Source: Golubevia sp. BC0850 (taxonomy: Eukaryota; Basidiomycota; Exobasidiomycetes; Golubeviales; Golubeviaceae). From it: 64,000 nucleotides of DNA. Position 1 is the stretch's first letter. Every line of letters starts with the position of its first letter. The position numbers were made by a program, and so were the translations under genes. Positions 12,135 through 23,398 of this stretch are shown here, in pieces. The stretch spans positions 124,001 through 188,000 of the forward strand of contig JAAVVG010000029.1 of the NCBI GenBank assembly GCA_012976225.1. Direction: 5' to 3'. The notes beneath the pieces are model-generated. The model was not told the DNA's origin. It saw only the letters and a program-made list of their open reading frames with translations, and ran no database searches.

Positions 12135-12726
12135 TGTGTATTGAGGTAGTGAGTTGAGGGTTTGACGAGTTAAAAGGAGATTAGAGAAACTTTGAGACAG
12201 GAAGAGGGGGGCAAGGTAGAATGGGTTAGAAGATTGATTCAGAGTCGGTAACGGTAGCTCTCCTTGACGAGTTCCAATTGAATAGGACTTTCTAATTGAA
12301 TGATCTTGAGTACTTACAATTCAAGAAACCAAGTTCTAAGGAGTCAATGGGAAGGTTGGATGTCGAGAGAGTGGTTTTGGGTTTGCTTCGCACCAACCCG
12401 TGGCATCGTAGCGTGAAGGACACCCTCAACCCACGCCCATCGAACGTTTTTGACCGAACGATTCCGCTTCTACACACTCCAATGCAGTTGAATTTGACCT
12501 TGATTTTCAGCTGTTCCAAAGTAAAGATTTGTGAGATCAAGGCAAGTCTATCTTCCCTATGAGCAAGCGTTCACTTCGTCAGACCAAATGATTTCGAGAG
12601 AAGAACTAGTTTTGAGTTTGTAATTATCATCAATGCGAGGTAGACATCTACGAATCCAGAGAGAAGAAGAGCGAAATAAACGAGAAAGATTGAGGGTAAA
12701 AAGGGAAGGTCTAAAGAAGCAAACGT
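12135..12726. other. intergenic, 0.6 kb
   Basis: Promoter of the 14-3-3 gene and 3' flank of the acyl-CoA dehydrogenase gene. Overlapping short frames on both strands at 12292-12562 have no recognisable product. Confidence 0.6.
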
Positions 12727-15071
12727 TTATGGCTTGTATTGCTCTTCTAGGAAACGAGAGATGATCAAACGCTGAATCTGAGAAGTTCCTTCGTATCTGT
12801 TTGGAGAGAAGAAAATGGAGAGGAGGTGGAAGTCAGTGAATGATAGCAGAGTGAGAGAGTGGAGAGATAGACAAGGTGGTAGAAGTACTCACAGCTCGAA
12901 GACTAGAGACGAAGGAAGAGGAGAAGGGCCCAAACAAAGAAGAAGTTAGTAATCCTTTCAAATTCAGCCTACTTTCTGACTGCTAGGTTACTCACTCTTA
13001 GCATCACGGTAAAGTTTTTCGACAGGTGATTCAGTGTTGAAACCCATTCCTCCAAAGATCTGAACAGCATCATTGGCGTTTTGAACAGCAGCTCTGTTAA
13101 AAGGTTCAAATGAAAAGAGAAAGAGAGACTTCAGAATTTGATTCTAGCGATACTTCATCCTTTATTTCATCCTTCAAGTCAAAGTCACATCCTCTTTCAA
13201 CTCACCTACTAGCCATACACTTAGCGATGGAAGCCCAATAAGAGTTTCTCATTCCACTATCCTTCATCCAACAAGATTTCCAAACCATGTTTCTAGCCAT
13301 TTCAGTAGCCATAGCCATATCAGCCATCAAGAAAGCGATGGCTTGATGTTTCATGATTGGCTTTCCCATGGTCTTACGTTCTTGAGCGTATTTTCCAGCT
13401 TCGTCAAGAGCTCTCTGAGCGACTCCGACAGCTCCGGAGGCGACTAGAGGACGAGTGCTGTAAATTTAGAGAGAGAAGAAAATATGAATGTTCAGCTTTC
13501 CACCTCCCGAATGCTTTGTGTCTATCCTTCCGAAAACTCACATATCGAAAGCTCCCATAGCAGTCTTGAATCCATCTCCCTCCTTTCCTAGAACGTTCTC
13601 TAGAGGTACTTCGACATCTTCGAAAGTGATCATACGAGTATCAGAACACCTCTGTCCCATGTTGATCTCTTTCTTTCCTATGGTGATTCCTGGAGAATCG
13701 GCATCGACGACGAATCCAGTCATTGACTTGGCAGCGTTGGCATTCTAGAGAAAACGAAGCGGAAAGATTGGATAAGAATTCGCGTTTCTTGTTGTATCTC
13801 TAAACTGTGAAAGGGACTCACTGGGTCGGTTTTGGCGAGAACGAAGTACCAGTTGGCGTGACCTCCATTTGTGATCCACATCTTAGTTCCATTGACGAGG
13901 TACTTGTCGCCTTTCTTCTCAGCACGAGTGGAAATGTTGGCGACATCTGAACCGGCACCTGGCTCAGTCTGAGAGGAGGAACGGACGGAAGAAGAATGAG
14001 GCGGGTCGAGAGATTAGAAATCTGGAAGATTTTCGTTTTTACTTTATTCCCTCCTCCCACCTCAGCTCCTCGAAGCCTTCGTCATTGTCATTCCCAATTC
14101 TCATACTCACAACACAATAAGCAGCAACCAAAGGCTCCTCAGTCATTCTTCCCAAATACTTCTGCTTAGTTTCATGACTAGCGGAAACCAAAAGAGGTGC
14201 TTCAGCCAATCCATTAGCTTCCATAGCGGTTTGAATTCCAGAGCAACCATAGGCAAGTTCTTCAGAAATAATAGAACATTCCATTAATCCTAGACCTGGT
14301 CCACCATATTCTTCTGGGATATGAGTGTTTAATAGACCAACTGCATGAGCTTTCTTGATCACCTCCCATGGGTATTCCATTGTTTGATCATGATGTCTGG
14401 CAACTGGAATGATTTCTTCTCTGGTGAACTTCTTGGCGAGTTCTGCGGAAGGGAGAGAGAGGGAGGTGTGGGGTTGGTCAGCACGGGGAGGAGATTGTTT
14501 CGAACTGTAGGTCCAATTTAGAGAGATCTCAATGAGCATCATAATTTCGATTTTAGATTCATGAATAGAATCATGGACGTCCACTGAGATGAGCACCTAG
14601 TCCAGCGTGATAAGAGGTAGAACTCGACGTTCAATCAAGCTAGCATCCCCAGCTGCTGCTCTTCAGATTTCAGAGATGAATGATGCAGCACTCATAACGA
14701 AGATACTGGAGGTTCCTCCCGATCACTTGAATTTTCCTCGAGAAAAAAGACTATAGAGCAATCTACAGTCTGGTGCTACCCCAGCTTGTTCCCCCATCTT
14801 GTCCTGCCCGGCGTCTCTCTCTCCCTTCTCCTTACCCTTTCCCTCTCCCTACATGTATCTCCTTGGTACCACTTCAAAGCCATTTGATTTGAATGTACTC
14901 ACCAGCATAGGCTTCTTGATCTTCGCTCAACTTGAAGCTTACACCACCAGAAGGAGCTTCACTCGAGTAAGAACGAGCAGCTGAAAGAGTGGCAGTTGAA
15001 GTAGATGGAGTGAAACGGGCTCTTGAAGCACCTACTAACGAGGAACGAGCTGAACGAGAAAGGAAAGACAT
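12727..15071 (-). CDS. acyl-CoA dehydrogenase, medium-chain type, mitochondrial
   Basis: The N-terminus [20 protein letters not shown] is a basic, Ser-rich mitochondrial presequence. The body shows [54 protein letters not shown], the FAD-binding signature [49 protein letters not shown], and the C-terminal [43 protein letters not shown], ending EEQYKP with TAA at 12729-12727. The Glu of YEGTSQIQR corresponds to the catalytic base of medium-chain enzymes. It catalyses the first step of mitochondrial beta-oxidation. IFEL is encoded by a 10-nt micro-exon (12902-12893) immediately before the exon with the catalytic Glu. Intron 1 is about 440 nt, longer than the others. Confidence 0.95.
12893..12902 (-). 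other. 10-nt coding micro-exon of the acyl-CoA dehydrogenase gene
   Basis: TCTTCGAGCT, preceded by CTCTAG and followed by GTGAGTAC on the minus strand. Joined to AAGA upstream and ATACGAAGG downstream it gives AKIFELYEGT, matching the conserved RDAKIYxIYEGT block. Skipping it would break the frame and the motif. Confidence 0.9.
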
Positions 15072-15636
15072 CGTTGATTTGAGGATATAGAGAGGTTTGG
15101 GGCTTGGGAGGGGAGGAAGATGCAACAAGTGTGGCTACTTCTCCGTACACATTACCGAAGCTTGTGAAATTCATGTTCAGTTGAGAGAGTTCTTCTCTCT
15201 TCTCCCAAAAGTGCTTCCCTTCACTCTCAAAAGGGTTTATGCCACATATTCATTCGTTGAGCCCTTCATGCCTTCGTTAGACAATCAAACCTAGCTCGAA
15301 AGCGACAGAGACGTCGCTTTTTCTCCTTCTTCCATTTGCCACCCATGCTCTCCTTCCCTGTCCTTCAAGTCCTTCAACTCAACGCATGGTCCCTTCTATC
15401 TGGTTCAAGAGCGGAAGATGTTCTCCCTCTTAGATCAACTCCTGCAATATCACAAATCGAGATCCCGCCTTGTATGTACAATGCGTCGAGCACCGAGTCT
15501 CTCTGATTGGAACGTGAAATATGGATATAGTAACCGTGATCTACAAAGTACAGCAGGAAACATATTGGGGAAAGCACATAGATGAGAAAGCAAACCTGTA
15601 GATAGCACAGCAAATCGAGAAGCCACAACAGAAACA
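15072..15636. other. intergenic, 0.57 kb
   Basis: Contains the acyl-CoA dehydrogenase promoter and the 3' flank of the Rua1_C gene. A hydrophobic minus-strand frame at 15374-15640 runs on past that gene and has no recognisable identity; it is probably 3' UTR. Confidence 0.5.
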
Positions 15637-17682
15637 TCAAACCTTTCTTCTCTTACTTCTCTCCCTTCTTTCCATCCCTTCTCTTTCTCTCTTCTCTTCT
15701 TTATCTTCTCTTTTCCCACTACCTTCTCCCTTTTGCACTTGAGAACCATCTTGAACATGACTTCTAACTTCTCCATGATCGTGCATATGTTTATGCCACC
15801 TAGCCCAAGAAGGCTTTCTCTTCCCACTAGTCAAATGAACCCATTCCTCGCAATTAGGGCATTTCCCTTCAGTATTCCTCATTCTAGGATTCAAATGTGG
15901 AGTTGAGGTATCTTCGTCTTCAGGTACATTCTTGTTGTAAACGTATCTTAATTCGGTTGGAGCTGCGAAACGTCGACCTGAAACTGAATCGATTCCGTGA
16001 GCGTAGAGTAGGTGGAAGTTGTAAGCGGATGACTGTTTGAAAAGAAAATAGAAAGGAAAATTAAGTCAACAGCCTTCAATGTGATTCGAGTACGAAAGAG
16101 GACTCACCTTCAGCCTCAACCATTTCCCTTCTCCAGGACAAAGGCTACAGAAACCTTCTCTACTAGCACCACTACTTCTGACCCATCTTGGCATATATCT
16201 ATCTTGATCATGTCTAATCTTATTGCTCTGATCAATTGGTCTTTTACTCAAATCTTTGGTTTTGAAATCTCTCTCAGGAGGTCTAGGGGTTTGAGGAGGT
16301 GGGAACAAATCGTAACCTAAATCATGATGTGAGGTTCCAGCTGGAGCTTTCAACACGATCTCAGATGTACTTGAAGCTGGGAACGCTTGATTCGATGTTT
16401 TCTGGATCGGAGTGGTTTCAGAAGTTGAACTAGAAGGTGGTGTTGATGTTGGTCTTGAATAGGATCTAGAAGTTGGGTTGGGAGTCAAAGATGACCGAGT
16501 CTCGTCTGGTGGTGAAATTGGCTTACTTTCTGGGATATAATCAGGATTGAAACCTTCAGATTTGATTTCCCAAGAATTCTCATTTCTTGGTTGATAGATT
16601 TGATGATGGTTGACAAGACCAGGTAAACCGGTTTCTACTCTGTTTGAACTTGAGAAATCTTGAGCTGCGGTTGTGAAAGTTGAATGACGTTGATATTGGT
16701 AGCTCTGTTGCTGAGAAATAGAACCTAGATGACCTTGGAATGGGAAGTGTTGTTGAATGAGTTGGCTTGGATTTAAAGGAGGCTGAGGCTGAGGCTGTTG
16801 TTGCTGATGTTGAGGTGCGTAGAGAAGCGATCTTGGGTCGACGAAGAAGCTTGAACTGTAGACGGGCATTGATCTTGATTGTGGACTTGATCTCTCCATG
16901 TGACCTGGAAGGCTTTTCCTTGGAACATTGAGCTCAGACCGATGATGACTGAAACTTGAATCGTGGTTGGCAGGACTAGCGAAGGACTGAGAACGTCCTT
17001 GACGAGTTGGAGCTGAGTTCATGGGCGACGACGAAGATGATGCCACGTTGCATTGATTTGGAGAAGTGTAATAACCAGAAAAGTCTAAAGGAAGAATAAA
17101 GGGAACACGAGGTCAGATAAGAGATTCGGAGCTCAGTAGTGCGCAGTTCGAGAATGAGATGACTCTGAGGAGGGAGGACTCACGGGAAAATCCATCATTC
17201 CTCATCGACGGCTGACTCGAGGTTATCTCCGAATGCTGGCCATGACTATAGCTGTTACCGTAGTTTGGATAGAGCCTGTCTGACTGGATTGAGTGGTTCT
17301 GAGGTCGCTGCTGAGGTTGAGGTTGGTAGTTGGCCGCAGTTTGAGATTGAATCCAATTCTCTATCGGACTCTCCAAAGTTGAATTGTGAGCTGTCAAAGC
17401 GAAGACTGGAGATCGTAGACTACTCCAACCAGAAGGAGAGTAGGTTTGATGGAAGCTGAATGGTTGACTCCAAGGTCCTACGTCCAGGTCTAGAAGTGGA
17501 CGTGAATGACTGTTGGATTTGGTTGGCTGCTTTGAATTGGTTTCTGTATCTTGAAATTGGAAGTTGAATGAAGGTTGACAGGAAAGAAGCTCGAGTCCTT
17601 GATCTGAGCTGGTAGAACGAGAGGTTGAAGAGTGAGATGGACTCGATGTCATTGACTCTTCTAAGGTTGGAATGGCTTGCAT
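15637..17682 (-). CDS. Rua1_C-domain transcription regulator
   Basis: The C-terminal part reads RYMPRWVRSSGASREGFCSLCPGEGKWLRLK, then SSAYNFHLLYAHGIDSVSGRRFAAPTELRYVYN, then KCPNCEEWVHLTSGKRKPSWARWHKHMHDHGEV. This is the order and spacing of the Rua1_C domain, with two zinc-finger-like CxxC...H...H clusters. The N-terminal half is low complexity, rich in Ser, Gln and Pro, as in activation regions. The product ends in a very basic Lys/Arg/Glu tail. The Ustilago Rua1 protein, which gives the domain its name, activates the ustilagic acid glycolipid cluster; no such cluster is visible here, so the target is unknown. At least two introns. The frame stays open upstream of the ATG at 17682 to an acceptor-like CTACAG near 17704, so an upstream coding exon is possible. 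Confidence 0.82.
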
Positions 17683-17704
17683 ACTTAGTCTAGCTGCGTT
17701 TAAG

Positions 17705-19021
17705 CTGTAGGAATGAGAAGGGATAGTAAAAGCGGGAGAGAAAGAAAGAGGAAAGAGAAGTAGAACAAGATCCGCTTTTGAGTTTTGTTCCTCTCACACT
17801 TTCCCCTTCTATCCCCTTCGAGATGGAATTGCGATGACTATCTCGGGCAAGTAGGGCATTCCTTCGAAATCCGATCCCTTCAAAAGCGTAATTGAGGGAG
17901 AAACGGTCGAGAGAATGGGCATTGGTCTCTTTCTTCGTTCCACCTGGTGCCCGATCTACGGTGATGTGAGGACCAACCATCTCCGATCTCTACCTTTTAC
18001 CTGGCGGATCCTTTGTTTCCGTGCGGGAATGCCACTCATCCAATTGCATCACGATCATCTTCATAGCTTCATTTCAGAAAGCTGAGTTGGGTGTTGGAAG
18101 CTTTCGAGATTTGAAGCTTTGGAGGTTGTTGGCGTGTTGTCAAACCGGAGTTTCTCGACGCCTTCAATGGCTTCAGCTTCAATTGTGAGTATGATATACA
18201 AGAGTACGAGATTGGGCCAAATCGATTTAAATGCAGAACAGAAGCGGTGTTTTTGATACAAGCTGGAGCTACAAAGAAACAAAATGGAATTGAGAGAGGA
18301 CAAAGGAAAGAGACGAGGAGTTCCCAAACAACTTCGAACGGGTTTCTTCGAATAGTACTGAGTTCAATCCAGAAAGAACAAGTGGTCCACGAAACAAAAC
18401 TAGTGCAGCTCGATGCTGTTGCACTCACCTGAATTTGTTCTGAAGTCGAAGAAGAAAGAACCAAGATTCAAAGGACTTCAAGCTTACCTATCTTAATTTC
18501 ATCTCTAGATCTTGTACACACGAAGTCTTGAGACTTGAAGAAAAAGAGCTCTGTTTTCTTCTACAGTTCGAGTTCAGTTGCTTTCTTTGAGCTTTCATGA
18601 TTCGGTTTTTCGTTTTGTATTTGTACTGGGACTTGTTTCATCTTGCAAAAGAGTTGTGGAAGAGAAAGAATAAGAGCAGGAGGTGGGGAATGGAATCTTC
18701 GACTTTTCAAAGTGAACTGAAAGAATTTGAAAGGACTAGAACTTGGGGCTTGGGCGATTAGTACTGATGGCTGAGGGACTTGTGATTGACATGAGAAGAG
18801 GAAAATATAAAAGAACAGAGAGAGAGAAGATTCGACGAGAACTTGAGAGCTTGGGTTTTCAAATAGTAAAATAAAGACACAGAGAAGGCAGTTGCAGTGG
18901 AGGTTTGGAGGTGGAAGTAGAAGTGGATGTGGAAGTTGGAGGTGGATTTTGATTGGTTATTCGGAAAAGAGTCTAGAGATTGAGATTTGTGGGAGTTGAG
19001 ACTTGACTAAAAGAAGAACAT
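17705..19021. other. long upstream region of the Rua1_C gene, 1.3 kb
   Basis: Both flanking genes are on the minus strand, so this is the 5' region of the Rua1_C gene and the 3' flank of the TRA2-like gene. It may hold a non-coding or coding first exon for the Rua1_C gene. The plus strand at 18895-18960 is rich in GGAGGTGGAAGT-like units. A TATAAAAG at about 18806 (plus) has no matching gene. Confidence 0.4.
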
Positions 19022-20441
19022 CTAATAATCAGGTCTTCCTCTTGGAGCTGGCGGAGCGTCGTAGTTTGGAGCTCCGTACCTCTCTCTTGGAGGAGAGTCG
19101 TAACCACCTCTTCTTGGAGGTCTGTCGTCGTATCTTCTTCCTGGAGGTGGAGATCTACTTCCGTACCTTCTCATGGGAGGTGGAGATCTGGAGAACCTTT
19201 GAGGAGGACCTCCTGGAGGACCTCTACCCATTGGAGATCTCTCTCTTCTTCTCCAGTCCTCTCTGTCAGGTCCTCCGTAACCTCCTCCTGGAGGTCCTCT
19301 GTAACCGCCACCGTAAGGAGGAGGTCCATCACCGTACCCTCCGCGACGAGGAGGACCTCCATCGTGGTAACCTCCTCTTCCTCCTCCGTATCCTCCATAG
19401 CCTCCACGACGAGGAGGTGGTGGTCCTCTGCTATCGTATCCTCCTCCGTATCCTCCACCGTAGCCTCCTCTTGGTGGGTAGCGAGGTGGAAGTCTGTGAT
19501 CGTCACGAGGAGCTCCACGGTACTCTCCTGGAGTTGGCTCGTGAGGGCGGACGGTAGCAGAGTAGTCAATGCGTAGACGACGTCCGTGTAGTTCCTGAAG
19601 GGAGAGGAGAGGAAGGGAAATGGAGTCAGAATGAGAAAAGAGAAGCGATCCAAGGACGAGAGGAGAGAAAGAGGAGACTCACCATTCCGTTCAATTCCTT
19701 GATGATGTTGGCAGCAGCATCAGTGTCTCCCATGGTAACAAAGCCGAAACCACGAGAACGAGCGGTCTGCGGGGAGGTGTCAGGTTGTTGGGAAGGAGAG
19801 AAGGTCAGAGACGGCTCGAACTGATTGAGCTGCATCCAACGCCTCCTTTTGTGAACGTATGCCACCCAAACGTCTTCTTTCATTTCCCCTTTGAACTGCA
19901 CTGATCAAGAAACTCGACTCACTCTAGCATCATAAACAATGACAACCTTCTCGACTGGCGCGATCCTTCCAAACTCAAACTCCAAATCCTTCTCCTCAGT
20001 TCTAATAGAGAGACCAAAGACACCAACGACGTTGCTGGGTTCAGTCTTTGGAGCTGTTTGAGGTGGAGCAGGTGGAGATCTTTGGAAAGAAGGAAAGAAG
20101 ACGAACGGAATGGATGCTGAGTGAATAGGTTGAAAAGGTTGGGTGGTGGGAAGGGTGACTGAGTGCACTCACCTTCTGTCAGCGGCTACTTGAGGGGATC
20201 TTGATCTACGTTGACCATTTGGAGAAGCAGATCTTGATCTACTAGCAGGACGGTTGAAGGTAGTATCTGGATCATCTCCTCTTGGAGCTGGGGACCTACT
20301 ATCTTGTCTTCCTCTTGTCTCTGTGGTTGGGTTGAATTGATCGTCAGATGGATCCTGAACGTTTGAAAGAAAGTGTTAAAAGTTAGTTGATGGTTCTCGA
20401 AGGTCAAGTTGAAGCTGAGGTTCTTGACTAAAACTAACCAT
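19022..20441 (-). CDS. TRA2-like SR/RGG RNA-binding protein with one RRM
   Basis: Spliced product: MDPSDDQFNPTTETRGRQDSRSPAPRG and Ser/Arg dipeptides, then an RRM (VVGVFGLSIRTEEKDLEFEFGRIAPVEKVVIVYDAR, TARSRGFGFVTMGDTDAAANIIKELNGM, ELHGRRLRIDYS) with RNP1 RGFGFV and RNP2 GVFGLS. A long Gly/Tyr/Arg/Pro-rich tail of RGG and RSPPP repeats ends DAPPAPRGRPDY at TAG 19024-19022. The order RS-RRM-RS/RGG matches transformer-2 proteins, nuclear splicing regulators. The first coding exon is only the ATG: 20441-20439 is followed by GTTAGT and resumes at GATCCATCTGAC. The repetitive tail makes long antisense frames that are not genes. Confidence 0.88.
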
Positions 20442-21222
20442 GATTGTTGGGCGTTGAGTGGGAGGACAAAGCGAGGTTGGATGGACTTCGAGAAGAGAAG
20501 GAAGTTCCTCTTGCTCTTGGACTTGTCGTTTTCAATTGTCAAGCTAGAATCGCCAATCTCTCAAGAACAACCCACGTTTTAAACTGTTTCTCTAATCTTT
20601 TCCTTCGAGTCGGAGGCACTGAGCAGATCTCCAAAGAGAGCTAACTGACCGTCCTTCTGCACTTGGAGGGGTTAGAAAGACTGCCTCGAGCCTCTCCCCC
20701 CTTGATGCCTCCTAACTGAAGATTGAGTCATGGGTTTAATTTCTTGAAGAAATTCTCAGAGACCAAGAACTTGGAATTCATTCCTTGACAGCCTATGATG
20801 GGCACGAAGACTCTCTCGAAGAACCTCGACGGGAGTCTCCCTCTCACATCGACCTCTTGAGCCCAATCCAGGCGACCAGTCTGTAATTCTGAGACTGTAT
20901 TAACAAGCCAGAAAATTTCAAGACCTTCTTTGGACGTGGAGCCTCACTCGGGAGCGACTCATTGGACCTCTCTGAAAACCTCTGGGTTCGTCGAGCGATA
21001 CCTCTGCTATACTTCACATGGAGGCCTCGCATTTCCTACAGATTCAGTAGTTCTATTTCAAAAAGAACAACAAGAGTTTTGAAAAAAATGAAATCTAACT
21101 TCAGAATGTCGACGAGATTTCACGAGCAGGCTGAGCATCCCCCAATTTGTCGCTGGCTCGCTGCGTCGGTATCGAGAGTGAAATTCCAACTTTTCTCTTC
21201 CTTCCATCGCAAGTTCTCCAAG
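20442..21222. promoter_or_regulatory. divergent promoter region, TRA2-like / eL18
   Basis: These 781 bp separate the start codons of the TRA2-like gene (minus) and eL18 (plus). The last ~80 bp before the eL18 ATG are pyrimidine-rich (CTTTTCTCTTCCTTCC), as is common in front of ribosomal protein genes. No TATA box or other named site is certain. Confidence 0.5.
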
Positions 21223-22723
21223 ATGGTACGTTTCACATGTTTGAATCAGTTGAGACTTCATGAAACAGCATTTTGATCTCATCTCCTTCTTCTGTTCTAC
21301 AGGGTATCGACATCAAGAAGCACCACGTCAAGAACGGCCAGCGTAAGGCCCCAAAGTCTGAGGATCCATACCTCTTGCTTTTGGTCAAGGTAAGCATCAG
21401 CAACTAGTCCTCAATTCTCAGCAATATCAATCAAATAATCAAGGACGGAAGAAGAAGGCGAGAGAAGACGAGAGTCGAGGAGGGAGATGAGAGAAGCATG
21501 AAGAGAAGAATTTCTTCTAATCTTCAGACTCAAGAACTTCTTCTCGGATCATGCAGCAAGTGGGGTCGGGAAGATGGGATTTGGATTTTGTACAAGGGAA
21601 TGGATTGAAATTTGGAATCGATGAGTAGAAGTAGAGCTGGCAGTGGATGGTTGGGTGGCAGGTCGAATGGTTGAGAGAAGGAGCCAGGTAGCAAGCACCC
21701 TCAAGTCGAATGCAAGAATCATCCGTCATCAAACGAGAAACTACTGCCAAATTCAAGATTGAGAAAGAACGGTTTCAAAGCGAGGGAGGTCGGATGGGGG
21801 AGTTCACCTTCAGCACCACTCTTCCTCTCTACCTTCCAAGTCCTCAATCCAACCTCAAATCTGCCATTCCACACCATTCACTCGTCTCTACTCGACTTGA
21901 GATTCAAATTCAAGTTTTCGACCCATCTTCCAACACTGGTCAGGATCCGAGCTAACCTGAGGATCTCTCCCCACCCTCTCCTCCTTTCTCATCTAGCTCT
22001 ACCGTTTCCTAGCTCGTCGTACCGACTCTCGTTTCAACAAGGTTGTCCTACGTAGACTCTTTATGTCCAAGATCAACAGGCCTCCAGTCTCAGTTTCCAG
22101 AGTTGTCTTTCTCTCCAAGAACCAGGGAGGAGTCGCTGCCGATGCTTCAGGTGCCCCAAAGACAGTGGTCGTCGTCGCTCCAATCACTGATGACAACCGT
22201 GTCATTGACCTACCAAAGCTATCCATCGCCGCTCTTCGTTTCACCAAGACTGCCAGGGCTAGAATCCTTGCTGCTGGAGGAGAATGTTTAACTTTGGATC
22301 AATTGGCCCTCAGAGCTCCAACTGGATCCAACACTATCCTCATCCGTGGACCAAAGAACGCCAGAGAATCTGTCAAGCACTTCGGTCACGGTCCACACAA
22401 GAACAAGAAGCCTTTCGTTCGTTCCAAGGGTCGCAAGTTCGAACGTGCTCGTGGTCGCAGAAAGTCTCGTGGTTGTGAGTATCCTTCTTGGGCTATTGGA
22501 AGGAGATGGACATGGTGAAGATGGAAAGAGCAGCATTTGGAGATAGACCGTTGGGTAGACCGAGATCGAAACGACGGAGACCATAGACTTGCCTCCATCT
22601 GGCGAAGTTGGAACATCACTTTCAAGACGAGACTCCAGAGCCAGAACCTCTCAACACCAATTTCTAGCGGAATGCTGACCCTATCAACCTCATCTCTATT
22701 ACCCTCCTACAGTCAAGGTATAA
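21223..22723 (+). CDS. RPL18: 60S ribosomal protein eL18
   Basis: Four coding exons (21223-21225, 21303-21389, 21997-22474, 22713-22723) give 192 residues: [66 protein letters not shown] and so on to [35 protein letters not shown]. This is full-length eL18, slightly longer than yeast L18 because of a short insert at [12 protein letters not shown]. It is a core protein of the large cytosolic subunit. The first coding exon is just ATG, and the last is 11 nt coding the end of Phe, Lys, Val and stop. Intron 2 is 607 nt and intron 3 is 238 nt, long for this window; they could host a snoRNA, but no clear C/D box pair was found by eye. Confidence 0.97.
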
Positions 22724-23398
22724 ATCGCCTTCGAAATGTCAAAGAGAAATCCTCATCCTATCTTACTTCATGCAACGTACATTCACAACTCTTTATGCGT
22801 TCTATGCTTTCATCCTCTATCACTTTTCCTTTCTTTCTCGCTTTTTTTTCTATTTGTCTTTTTCCTTTCTCTCTCCCTCTCATCCCTCTGTTTCACTATC
22901 TCCTCTTTCGCACAAGAATCGGTCCTTACATTCACAGCCTTGGGTCACTCCAAATCTAAAATCATACAAAAACTCCGCCATGTAATAAATCAACAACAAA
23001 AGCGGTTTGCACAATGAACCAACCACATCTTGCTACCCAGACAAACTGATAGACGAAGGGAGTCCTCAACTTGTGGGAAGGACTGAGCTATGCTCCGCAT
23101 CGAAACTGTCGCTGAGGTGAAGAGGCTTCTCACACCCACTCCTTATCTTGATAGCTCACTTTCAAGGATATGGAGTAGAGAGAGAGGCACAAAAAGAGAG
23201 CCATCATCACTTGGTAGGATCCGATGACCGAGTGAGAGGTGCTGCGAAAAGACCGTTTAAACCGAACTCTCTTCTTCGTACACCACTCCATCCAAGATTG
23301 GTTCTTCTTCGCACTCTCAAACGAAGCCAGAAGGTCACACTCGCAACAAACAGTTAGACCACCTCTTCTTTTCTTCGTTCAAACTTCAACCAACCAAG
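22724..23398. other. intergenic, 0.7 kb
   Basis: 3' flank of eL18 (strongly pyrimidine-rich at 22820-22910) followed by the promoter of the F-box-like gene. No gene is recognised. Confidence 0.6.

Noticed and set aside
19003-19557. 184-codon plus-strand frame rich in Leu, Arg and Glu
   Set aside because: It is the antisense of the repetitive RGG tail of the TRA2-like gene; such repeats keep several frames open.
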